A DNA stretch of 64,000 nucleotides, taken from JAEINY01 sp942490535 (GTDB lineage Bacteria > Bacteroidota > Bacteroidia > Bacteroidales > Marinilabiliaceae). The stretch covers positions 1,240,001-1,304,000 of the forward strand of contig CALNXQ010000005.1 in assembly GCA_942490535.1 (NCBI GenBank), given 5' to 3'. The notes beneath the pieces were generated by a model. The model ran no database searches. It had not been told where the DNA came from and was given only the letters and a program-made list of their open reading frames with translations. Position 1 is the first letter of the stretch. Every line of letters begins with the position of its first letter. Shown here piece after piece: positions 52,242-60,550 of the stretch. Made by a program: the position numbers and the translations under genes.

Positions 52242-53579
52242 TTATCCTTTTATCAACTTACCTGTTAATTGTAACAAATTGTACTCTGCCACTTTTGCCT
52301 TGAAAAGAGCGTCGTTGTAGTTATTGGCCACATTCAATAGATTCTGCTGGGCCGTCCGGAACTCAATGGAAGTGACGCGCCCCAGTTGAAACATTTCCTT
52401 GGTTTGATCAAAATTAAGTTTGGCTTGCTTCAAGCTGCTTTGTTGCAAATCGGCAATGCGGCGTTTGTAATCGTAATCGGTATACGCATTGGCCGCATCG
52501 CGTTCCAACTCAGCCTGGATTTGATAGGTGCGTTCCCGTTGACTCTGCAAACCCAGCTTTGCATTTTGCTCACGCGTATGCTGTTGGCGTCCGTTGAACA
52601 CATTAAATTTCAGACTGACACCGGCCGAGGTGCCCAAATTTTGGTTATAAGCCAATTGGCCTGCGTCATTATCCTGCCGGTTGTAACCATATTGCCCGTA
52701 GGCTGAAAGTTTAGGGTATTTGGCCGCCTGGGTTATTTTCAGATCCATCTGTGAAATGCCTTCCTGCTGTTGTTGCGATAGTAGCGTGCTGTTGTTGAGC
52801 AGGGCTTCTGTCATTACCCGTTCGGCGGTTAAATCATCCCGGAAAGTCACCTCATCATCGATGGTATAGGTGTCACTGATGGCTGTGCCCATTACCACAT
52901 TCAGATTTTTAATCGACATGAGCAATGCTTGCTCTGCTTGCAGGATGACTGTGCTGTCGCTGTTCATATCGACCTCGGCATTGAGCAGATCCAATAGATT
53001 GGCCTGTCCATAGGTTTTCTGATCCTTCGCCCGGGTATACCGATCGCGGGAAATGCGCATGGATTCCTGGGCCAGTGTCAGGTTCTGCTGCGCCCGGCAG
53101 GCTTCATAGTAATATTGCACCACCTGTAAGATGGTCAATTCCATTTGCTGACGGTACAACGTTTCTTGCAAAGTATTAGCTTGTCTGAGTTTCCGGCGGG
53201 TGTACACGTTCCCAAATCCATCGAACAAGGTATAGTCTAACCGCGCACTGGCATTGTAACTCATTGATTCAGCCCCATTGGTGGTTATCACATCATCATT
53301 CCCGTTGCCGTTTAGCTGCATTTCGGTATCGTTGTTGGAATATTCCGTACCACCGTTGATGGAGACCGATGGGAGTAACCCTGCATTACCTGCCGTATTA
53401 TTATTTTCAGCTTGCTTCAGGCTATTACCGGCGATCTTCAAATCGTAATTATTCACCAGCGCTGTTTCAATGGCCTTTTGCAAGGTCATGGGGTTGCCTG
53501 TCGGCACCGCATTTTGTCCCGATACCCATCCCGTTAGGAGTCCCAGACTAGTGGCGAGGATGTATTTAAGCTTCTTCAT
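52242..53579 (-). CDS. TolC-family outer-membrane efflux protein
   Basis: 445 aa with a signal peptide (MKKLKYILATSLGLLTGWVSG). Two long OEP repeats are typical of TolC: Gln/Ala/Asn-rich coiled helices and short beta strands (MTLQKAIETALVNNYDLKIA near the start; second half around MDLKITQAAKYPKLSAYGQY). A trimer would form the outer-membrane tunnel for the pump encoded upstream. Its ATG lies 14 bp inside the end of the RND gene, so the two are coupled. Confidence 0.94.
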   Translation of the reverse strand: MKKLKYILATSLGLLTGWVSGQNAVPTGNPMTLQKAIETALVNNYDLKIAGNSLKQAENNNTAGNAGLLPSVSINGGTEYSNNDTEMQLNGNGNDDVITTNGAESMSYNASARLDYTLFDGFGNVYTRRKLRQANTLQETLYRQQMELTILQVVQYYYEACRAQQNLTLAQESMRISRDRYTRAKDQKTYGQANLLDLLNAEVDMNSDSTVILQAEQALLMSIKNLNVVMGTAISDTYTIDDEVTFRDDLTAERVMTEALLNNSTLLSQQQQEGISQMDLKITQAAKYPKLSAYGQYGYNRQDNDAGQLAYNQNLGTSAGVSLKFNVFNGRQQHTREQNAKLGLQSQRERTYQIQAELERDAANAYTDYDYKRRIADLQQSSLKQAKLNFDQTKEMFQLGRVTSIEFRTAQQNLLNVANNYNDALFKAKVAEYNLLQLTGKLIKG

Positions 53580-56500
53580 AATTGTATTTCATTTCTTTAA
53601 TTGCATTTTCTACTGATTCGGGCGTCACTTTTTCGCCTTTTAGGATGGCGTGCCATTTCACTTTAAAGCTGTTAACCATTAAGAGCATCACTGGTAAGAG
53701 GAATAATGTGGCTGTGGTGGCCATGATCATGCCATAGGCCAGTGACAGGGAAACCGGGATCAGGAATTGCGCCTGCAGGCTTGTCTCCAATACCATGGGT
53801 GCCATACCGGCCACTGTGGTCAGGGTAGTCAGCAGGATGGGGCGGAAGCGTGAAATACCGGCTTCCAACAAGGCCTCCTGGTAAGGCATTCCCCCTTTCA
53901 GATTAATGTTAAGGGCATTGATCAGGACCAGTCCGTCATTGATCATGACCCCAACCAGGGCAATCATTCCCATGGCCGACATCAAACTCAAAGCCATACC
54001 ATGAATCCAGTGGCCTGCCACGACTCCGATGAAACTAAGGGGGATCATCATGTAGATTAATACTGATTGACTGACCGACCGCAGCGTCATGATCACCATG
54101 GCAAACATGAGCAAAAGCACAATGGGGATCACTACCTTTGCCGAGTTGGCCACCTTATCGGTTTCCCTTTTTTGACCATCGTATTTAGCTTTCACACCCG
54201 GGTATTTTTCATACAGCGGCAGCAATACTTCATTCTCCATTTTCTTCAGAATCTGAGGCAGGGAGGCATCCGGATTGGATTGATTGGCTTCCAGCTGCAC
54301 TTCACGGTCGAAGGAGAGGTGACGGATATTAGTAACGCCATTCACCATTTTAAATGATGCCAGTTCCGATAAAGGATAGTTAGTACCATTGCCCAAGCGG
54401 ATTTTCATTTCTTCCAGTTGTCCCAGTGAACGCCGGTTTTCTTCATCGTATTTCACCCACACCTTCACTTCATCTTTGCCGCGCTGCAGGCGTTGTACTT
54501 CATTTCCGAAAAAGGCTTCGCGCACCTGCGAGACGACATCCTGCAAGGTGACGCCTAAATGGTGCGCTTTATCCTTGAGTTCGATTTCAATTTCACGGCT
54601 TCCCACCGGGGAGTTATCCGATACATCGGCCAGTTCCGGCATGTTTTTCAAAGCGAGTTTCAAATCTTCCTTGGCCGCTTGCAGTTCGTTATTATCATCG
54701 CCTACCAGCGAGATGACCAGCGCCTTGCCAAAGGGATTGAAACCAGCATAACCCAAGGTTTCTGCACCTGGTATGTTGCCCACTTTTTCACGTACTTGCT
54801 GAACGACTTCGGCCGTAGCTGAGTTACGTATCTCAGCATCCAAAAGGGTGACTTCAATAGTCGCATTGTTACCGGCCCCTTTAAATTGTTGGAAAAGCTG
54901 CTTAATGATGGGTTTTCCCTCAGGTTGCAGTGGGCGCATCGCCTCATTCACTTCCCAAATGGCAGCTGATATTTTGTCCAGCTCCTTTTGAGTGACCGAT
55001 TCATCGGTACCCGAAGGCATGGTGAGGCTGATGGTAAAATTATCGCCATCCACTTCGGGGAAGAAGGTCACGGGCACCAGATGGTGCGACACCATGCCGA
55101 TGGAAATGATAAACAGCCCGGCGAACACCGCCAGCGAAATACTCTTGTAGTGGATGCTCTTTTCCAGTAAAGGACGGTATACTTTCTCACGTACATAGGC
55201 CAATCCTTTTTCTGACCACCCCATGAATCGGGTCCATTTTTTATCGCTGCCTTTCTGCAGTGCCTTGGAGTGCGCCATGTGTGCCGGTAGGATAATAAGG
55301 CCTTCAATCAGTGATACGAACAGGATGACGATGACAATGATGGAGACTTCCTTGAACATCTCACCCAGGCGGCCATCCAAAAAGATAAAACTGGAAAAAG
55401 CCAACATGGTGGTGAGGACTCCCGAAACAACTGCCGGGGTCACTTCAAGCGTTCCATCCACCGCAGCTTGCACCGGCGTTTTACCCATTTGCCAATGGCG
55501 GTACACATTTTCACCCACCACAATGGCATCATCCACCAATATTCCCAGCACCAGTATGAGCCCGAACAGGGATAGCATGTTAATGGTAACGGACGTGGCT
55601 GGTATGATGATGAACATTCCCAACATGGAGAAAGGAATACCAATGGCTACCCAGAAAGCGATGCGCGGATTTAAAAATAACGAGAGGAAGATCAATACCA
55701 GGATGATTCCCAACAGCCCATTATCCATCAACAGGTCGATGCGTTGATTCAAGGTGTCGCTCATGTCACGGATAATCTCAGCGGTTAATAAATCCTGCTC
55801 CGCATTGAAGGCTGTGAGGTAGGTGCTAATCTTATCGGATGCATCGATAATGTCTTCTTTAAAAGTGGTGTTGATGGTGAAGACAATGGCTTGTTTGTCA
55901 TTAAATTCGATATCCGAAGGCGTATCGGCCCATTGGTCTTTTATGGTTGCCACATCTTTCAGGCGGACGATGCCCCCTTGGGCCGAGTTACGGATGACGA
56001 TGTCTTCCAGTCCCTGGCTGCGATAGGCTTTATTGCGGGCGCGGATGTAAAATTCTTCCGCTCCGTCCTTGATGCTACCACCGGTCATGATGAGGTTGGC
56101 CTTTGCCACGGCACGCGACACCTCGCTGAATGTTAATTGGTACGACTCCATGGCCCGCTCATCCAGTAATATGGCGATCTCTTCATTGGGATACCCGCTG
56201 ATGGTGATCTTAGACAAACCATCGATGCGTAACAAATCATGTTCAATTTCACGGGCCATCTCCTTCATTTTTTTCAAGGATACCTCCCGGCCCGGGTTGG
56301 GCGTAAGGGCAAAATTGATGGCGAAGTTCATGTCATCGTGTTTGTAGGTCACCACCGACTCCACATTCACAGGGAAGGAGGAGATTTTCTCCACTTCATT
56401 TTTTACTCTGGTCAAGGCCTCATCCATGTCGGTGCCTTTCACCATTTCGATGGTTACGGTACCCATGTTCTCGCGCGATACGGAGGTGATGCGCTCCATG

Positions 56501-56730
56501 TCGGATAAACCTTTGATGTTCTCTTCGATTTTCAGGATGGCTCCTTCTTCAATCTCTTCCGGCGAAGCACCCGGATAGACTATGTCCACATAAATATTGC
56601 GCTGGGGCACATTGGGGAAGAAATTCTTTTGGATTCCCGACAGGGCGATCATTCCAAACAGAAAGACCAGCACCAGAAGCAGATTCACTGCCAGGGGGAA
56701 TTTTATGAAATAGGCGATTAGTTTTTTCAT
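53566..56730 (-). CDS. RND efflux transporter permease
   Basis: 1054 aa from the ATG at 56730 (MKKLIAYFIKFPLAVN); a start at 56772 would add 14 polar residues ahead of helix 1. There are twelve membrane helices in two repeats with large periplasmic loops. Helix 4 carries the proton-relay pair in GILVDDAIVVGENV. It belongs to the AcrB/HAE-like branch, judged from the absence of metal-RND hallmarks, but the substrate is not predictable. Middle gene of adaptor-pump-tunnel. Confidence 0.95.
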   Translation of the reverse strand: MKKLIAYFIKFPLAVNLLLVLVFLFGMIALSGIQKNFFPNVPQRNIYVDIVYPGASPEEIEEGAILKIEENIKGLSDMERITSVSRENMGTVTIEMVKGTDMDEALTRVKNEVEKISSFPVNVESVVTYKHDDMNFAINFALTPNPGREVSLKKMKEMAREIEHDLLRIDGLSKITISGYPNEEIAILLDERAMESYQLTFSEVSRAVAKANLIMTGGSIKDGAEEFYIRARNKAYRSQGLEDIVIRNSAQGGIVRLKDVATIKDQWADTPSDIEFNDKQAIVFTINTTFKEDIIDASDKISTYLTAFNAEQDLLTAEIIRDMSDTLNQRIDLLMDNGLLGIILVLIFLSLFLNPRIAFWVAIGIPFSMLGMFIIIPATSVTINMLSLFGLILVLGILVDDAIVVGENVYRHWQMGKTPVQAAVDGTLEVTPAVVSGVLTTMLAFSSFIFLDGRLGEMFKEVSIIVIVILFVSLIEGLIILPAHMAHSKALQKGSDKKWTRFMGWSEKGLAYVREKVYRPLLEKSIHYKSISLAVFAGLFIISIGMVSHHLVPVTFFPEVDGDNFTISLTMPSGTDESVTQKELDKISAAIWEVNEAMRPLQPEGKPIIKQLFQQFKGAGNNATIEVTLLDAEIRNSATAEVVQQVREKVGNIPGAETLGYAGFNPFGKALVISLVGDDNNELQAAKEDLKLALKNMPELADVSDNSPVGSREIEIELKDKAHHLGVTLQDVVSQVREAFFGNEVQRLQRGKDEVKVWVKYDEENRRSLGQLEEMKIRLGNGTNYPLSELASFKMVNGVTNIRHLSFDREVQLEANQSNPDASLPQILKKMENEVLLPLYEKYPGVKAKYDGQKRETDKVANSAKVVIPIVLLLMFAMVIMTLRSVSQSVLIYMMIPLSFIGVVAGHWIHGMALSLMSAMGMIALVGVMINDGLVLINALNINLKGGMPYQEALLEAGISRFRPILLTTLTTVAGMAPMVLETSLQAQFLIPVSLSLAYGMIMATTATLFLLPVMLLMVNSFKVKWHAILKGEKVTPESVENAIKEMKYNYEEA

Positions 56731-56830
56731 TCTATTTAATTTTACCGCAGAGTGTTTTGCCTGACGCCCCATGGTCTTTGTTATTGATGTTAATTTTCTG
56801 GCGTCTCAGCGCCTTTGCGGTCACCAATTA

Positions 56831-57958
56831 TTATTTTGAAATTCGAACCGGCATGCCCTCATACCCACTTTTCACTACCGTCAACAAGACGGCTGTACCC
56901 GGAGCTAAACCACTGATGACCGCCACATCACCCTGACGCGAGAGCACATCTACTGTCTGGCGGTGCAAGTGCCCCTCTTTCACAATCCACACCCGGTTTT
57001 GATCATCCACCATTTTGCGGGGCAGGCTCATGGCATTGACAAATGGGTGCTGTTCCAGATCGGCTGTGAGAAACATGCCTTCTTTCAGGGTGCTGCCCGA
57101 AGTGCGGATGAATAGTTTCACGCTTTGGGTTTGTGCATCGATGTTGCCGCCCACACGTACCACTTCACCCGTCCATTGGCCCGGAATTTCCGTGGAGCTC
57201 AAACGGGCCGGAGTACCCACACCCACTTTATCTAATAGTGACAAAGGCACGGTTATTTCCAGGTCGTAGCGATTGGTATTGATGAGGGTACCTAATTCGG
57301 ATCCCATGCGAACGGCTGTACCGGCTTCCACATTGACCGCTGTCACCACGCCGTTGAAAGGGGCCCGGATGGTATATTTACCCAGTTTCTCCTGGGCTGA
57401 AAGGATGTTGTAGTAACGGCTCAAAACACCTTTTCCGGCCAGGTAGAACTTTTCCTGCTGATCGGATGGTGTTGGTAATTTAGATAATGCTTGTGTCACA
57501 TCCAGATTGGAAACATATTCCCGCCACATGGGATAGGAGCCCGGATAATCCGATTTGAGGTCGGGCAGGATGGCGGTGATCAGGGTGATGAAGTCACTCT
57601 TCTGCGCCAGTAGCGTCATCTCATATTCCTGCTGGTCAATTTCCAGCATCACATCTCCTTTGGCATAGCTGTTCCCTTCCTTAAAATGACGGGCCGAAGG
57701 CAATAGCTGTCCATCTACCTGGGCAAAGATCTCAAAACGGTCAAACGCTTTGAGTTTGCCGGTGGCCTTAAAGGCATGCTGGATAGATCCGATTTCGGGA
57801 TAGATCACCTCGACCAGTGTGCCGGTCGCTTCAGGGGTACTGTTTCTGTTTTTCACTTCCTTGGCTGGCAAGGCTTTGACTACCGCAAAGGCCACCAATA
57901 CCACTGCAAAGGCAATGGACAGGGAGAACAGTCTGGATTTGTTTTTTTTCAAGTTCAT
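56831..57958 (-). CDS. RND efflux periplasmic adaptor (membrane fusion protein)
   Basis: 375 aa. An N-terminal membrane anchor (about residues 13-30) is followed by a split biotinyl-lipoyl-like domain (ATGKLKAFDRFEIFAQVDGQ; YTIRAPFNGVVTAVNVEAGT), a helical hairpin and a beta-barrel domain. The C-terminus is VLSRQGDVAVISGLAPGTAV-like. It bridges the RND pump and TolC. First gene of the operon; the pump gene starts 100 bp later. Confidence 0.93.
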   Translation of the reverse strand: MNLKKNKSRLFSLSIAFAVVLVAFAVVKALPAKEVKNRNSTPEATGTLVEVIYPEIGSIQHAFKATGKLKAFDRFEIFAQVDGQLLPSARHFKEGNSYAKGDVMLEIDQQEYEMTLLAQKSDFITLITAILPDLKSDYPGSYPMWREYVSNLDVTQALSKLPTPSDQQEKFYLAGKGVLSRYYNILSAQEKLGKYTIRAPFNGVVTAVNVEAGTAVRMGSELGTLINTNRYDLEITVPLSLLDKVGVGTPARLSSTEIPGQWTGEVVRVGGNIDAQTQSVKLFIRTSGSTLKEGMFLTADLEQHPFVNAMSLPRKMVDDQNRVWIVKEGHLHRQTVDVLSRQGDVAVISGLAPGTAVLLTVVKSGYEGMPVRISK

Positions 57959-58267
57959 TGGTTCTATTTTTTGAGATTATTTATCCGTAGGTCGATGGTG
58001 CAATGATCACCCTATTTATTAGTGGTGGAAATTAGGAGTCGACGAACTTCGAAAATGGGGGAGTGAAACGGGGATTTTTGGGAGGGAAGTTTTTGGGAAT
58101 TTTTGTGCTTTGTGTCAGGTCCCTTGTAGTTGGAGGTATAGATAAAAGGTGTTATTATACAGGTTTTATGTTTTATAATTTATCTTTAGGGCAGAAGCAA
58201 GAGTACCTGTCTTCTAATTGCAATTCAGGGGAGCCGGTTTTAAATGTTAGTCGAGATATGAGTAGAA
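57959..58267. other. 309-bp divergent gap with G-run cluster
   Basis: No gene visible. G-runs on the plus strand at 58057-58061, 58070-58073, 58080-58082, 58084-58086 and 58095-58097 make a possible G-quadruplex with loops of 8, 6, 1 and 8 nt. They lie about 100-140 bp upstream of the adaptor ATG, on its non-template side's complement. A short imperfect inverted repeat, GGTG/CACC, sits near 57995-58010. Confidence 0.4.
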
Positions 58268-58639
58268 ATGATGAGACGTAATACCATTGAAAAGATATTG
58301 GGCACATCAATGCTTTTTTTAGTATTCATGGTATTTGCCTACATGGTACAAGAGAATATGAAAGAGACCAATGCGCTCTTTAAGAAGTATCCGCTTTTAA
58401 AATCTGATGAAAGTCTGAATGGAATCGTGGCTTCATGCGATCAGTACAAGGGAACCACACTTGTCGATTTACAGGATAGTACGCATATTGCAATTAGTGC
58501 TTGGACCGAAAAGTTCGGGGATTTCCTTTCGAATTATTTAGATGAAGGAGACACCATTGTTTATCAGCCTGGATGGGAAAAAATAGTGGTTTATAAAACT
58601 GAGACAAATGAAGTTTTAGCAGTTTCGGTCCATTTCTAG
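58268..58639 (+). CDS. Small single-pass membrane protein, unknown function
   Basis: 123 aa. An N-terminal membrane anchor (about residues 10-27, GTSMLFLVFMVFAYMVQ) is followed by a soluble domain of about 90 residues with beta-type strands (LNGIVASCDQYKGTTLVDLQ, DTIVYQPGW, EVLAVSVHF). It starts with two Met codons; either is possible. No family recognised. It stands alone between the efflux operon (divergent) and the phased array. Confidence 0.65.
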   Translation: MMRRNTIEKILGTSMLFLVFMVFAYMVQENMKETNALFKKYPLLKSDESLNGIVASCDQYKGTTLVDLQDSTHIAISAWTEKFGDFLSNYLDEGDTIVYQPGWEKIVVYKTETNEVLAVSVHF

Positions 58640-58732
58640 ATTAGTGTTGGTGTATTTATAGTTATCGTGGATGAGAGATTACAATGCGGTGGAATACTCT
58701 AAAAGTGAAGTAGTGGGAAGTATTTAGCAAGC

Positions 58733-59057
58733 AGCGCACTTCCTGTATCAGGTAGCGCGCAATTATTTTCTGTAGCGCACACGCATTTCGAATAAGCGCG
58801 CGATCCCCATCATTAAGCGCGCCTTTATTTTTTGTAGCGAAGGATCATGATTGGTAAGCGAGCAGTCGGGATGCTCTGGCGAGGACTTTTCAGTGTTAAG
58901 CGAACACTTATCTCATCGTAGCGCAGACTTTACAACCCGGTAAAACTCTCGCTACAGCTTGTTATTTCCTCGCTACACCCTGTGAAGCGCCCGCTACACG
59001 ATGAAAATTCCTCGCTTAGGACTGTGAAGAGCTCGCTATCCAGAAAAAACGTCCGCT
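58733..59057. repeat. Mirror-symmetric array of AGCG / CGCT words at 20-21 bp spacing
   Basis: AGCG starts at 58733, 58754, 58774, 58795, 58816, 58836, 58857, 58899 and 58920, with GGCG at 58878; steps are 20 or 21 bp. After a 30-bp centre the complement CGCT starts at 58950, 58971, 58992, 59013, 59034 and 59054, again 20-21 bp apart. The six words on the right mirror the nearest six on the left exactly (word centres 15, 36, 57, 78, 99 and 119 bp from 58936.5). The best words read (T/A)AGCGC(A/G)C and CTCGCTACA. The 16-17 bp between words are not conserved. The array lies between convergent genes in a 483-bp gap with no coding frame. Confidence 0.8.
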
Positions 59058-59122
59058 ACAAAACAAAATTCTCTGTCTGTTGATGTGTAAAGCAGACCAA
59101 TAAAGGGTGACTTATAATTACC

Positions 59123-60430
59123 TTATCTCTTTACCGGTGGATTGGCTTTAATGGCACCGATTGTTATGGCCACCAAAAACACCAGGCTCAACCACGAAAC
59201 CCCTTCATAAGTCCCCAAATAAGTAAGTGATGAACTAAAGAGGACAGGCCCCAATGCACTGGCAAAAACCAGCATCGACATGGCATTACCCGAGATGGCG
59301 CCCAGGTGTTTGCGCCCAAAGAAACGGGGCCAGGTAATGGACATGAGGGCCGCAAAGAGACCACCCATGATACCGGCTCCGGCAATGAGTGGATAAATGC
59401 CCCAGCCATTACTTAAGCCAATCAGGCCAACGGCTGCCGAAAATGCGCCGGTGAGCATTACAAACAACAGGATTTTTAATTTGATCCAGTCACTGATGAA
59501 ATTGGCAATGAGTGAACAGGTCACAGAGATGACCGAAACCGGCAGGAAGATACCGATGGCTTCAGAACGGCTGTAATCTGCGGTATTAAAAATCGACACC
59601 ACATGAAAAGTGAGCCCGGTAACAAAGAAGGAGTAGAACGAAAGGGTCAGCGTGTACATCCAGTAGGCGCGTGTGCGGCGGGCTTCCCCCAGGGTAAAAG
59701 CCACCTCGGTTTGCTCGTGGTTTTGTTTACCGTTGGCTTTGTGTGTAGTACCATCGGTGGAAAGGCCATATTTTTCCGGATTGTCTTTATAGAACAGTAC
59801 AATAAGAGCGACGATGCCCAGCATGGCGATGGCCATGATTTGCCAGGTTCCTGACCAGCCATTACTTTGAATCATCCGGTCGATAAAGAGGGGTGAGGCC
59901 GAGAAGCCCAGGGATACACTTACACTGGTAAAGGCATTGATGCGTCCGCGATAGGTATCGAACCATTTCATCACCATGTTACGCGATACCATGGTTAACA
60001 CTCCCTGGCCGCTGAAGCGCAACAAGAAGAAGAGGACAATCATCAGTGAAAAAGGAATGCTCCAGTGAGAAAAGCCGCTTATTTGGCTGAAGAAACTGGA
60101 GATGACATCCGATACTGAACAGAGTAATAAGGTGAGTCCCAACAACGCTGCCGAAAGTGCTCCCGTAATGGGGGCTCCCTTTTTATCATAAAGTTTGCCT
60201 GCATAAGTGAGGATGAAGGAACTTAAAAGAGTGCCAATCATGTAGGCCCAACTGAACTGATCACGGGTGAGCTGGAGGGCTTTCATCACCGGATCGGTAA
60301 AGGTGGATACGCCCACCGTTTGTCCGGGCAGACTAGCCCAAATACCTATGGTGCCGGTAATGGCGATGATATACCCGTAGAAAAATGGGAACGAGGCCGG
60401 GCGGATAAGTGGTTTTAAGAAATGCTTCAT
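59123..60430 (-). CDS. MFS transporter
   Basis: 435 aa with 12 membrane helices. An MFS loop 2-3 motif (GKLYDKKGAP) and a central cytoplasmic loop (STDGTTHKANGKQNHEQTEV) are visible. The general look is of the oxalate/formate-antiporter or monocarboxylate-like MFS group, but the substrate is not determinable. The ATG at 60430 is preceded by TACTTTTG (60442-60435), very close for a promoter. Divergent from the GH20 gene. Confidence 0.88.
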   Translation of the reverse strand: MKHFLKPLIRPASFPFFYGYIIAITGTIGIWASLPGQTVGVSTFTDPVMKALQLTRDQFSWAYMIGTLLSSFILTYAGKLYDKKGAPITGALSAALLGLTLLLCSVSDVISSFFSQISGFSHWSIPFSLMIVLFFLLRFSGQGVLTMVSRNMVMKWFDTYRGRINAFTSVSVSLGFSASPLFIDRMIQSNGWSGTWQIMAIAMLGIVALIVLFYKDNPEKYGLSTDGTTHKANGKQNHEQTEVAFTLGEARRTRAYWMYTLTLSFYSFFVTGLTFHVVSIFNTADYSRSEAIGIFLPVSVISVTCSLIANFISDWIKLKILLFVMLTGAFSAAVGLIGLSNGWGIYPLIAGAGIMGGLFAALMSITWPRFFGRKHLGAISGNAMSMLVFASALGPVLFSSSLTYLGTYEGVSWLSLVFLVAITIGAIKANPPVKR

Positions 60431-60469
60431 GACACAAAAGTAAGTATTGTTTCCTTGAGTCTGGTGTTT

Positions 60470-60517
60470 CCAAATTTGGGGTGTTGCTGAATGATGTTTT
60501 TATATTATTTATATTTG
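60470..60517 (+). promoter_or_regulatory. Divergent promoter region of the GH20 gene
   Basis: A -7 TATATTTG (60510-60517) lies 33 bp before the GH20 ATG. The -33 match is only GTTG (60483-60486) with a 23-nt spacer. The palindrome CCAAATTTGG (60470-60479) just upstream is a possible operator shared by both divergent genes. Confidence 0.4.
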
Positions 60518-60550
60518 TCTTCATATCCTTTATGAAGTATTATAAACACA

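Noticed and set aside
58063..58281. 72-aa plus-strand frame before the small membrane protein
   Set aside because: Composition follows the G/T-rich DNA; it ends inside the start of the better-supported gene at 58268.
58733..59057. CRISPR array
   Set aside because: The repeated word is only 4-8 nt, flips orientation half-way, and no cas genes are present.
58733..59057. Decayed coding heptad repeat (7 codons = 21 bp)
   Set aside because: Several steps are 20 bp, stop codons occur between words (for example TAA at the 58795 word), and the second half is inverted.
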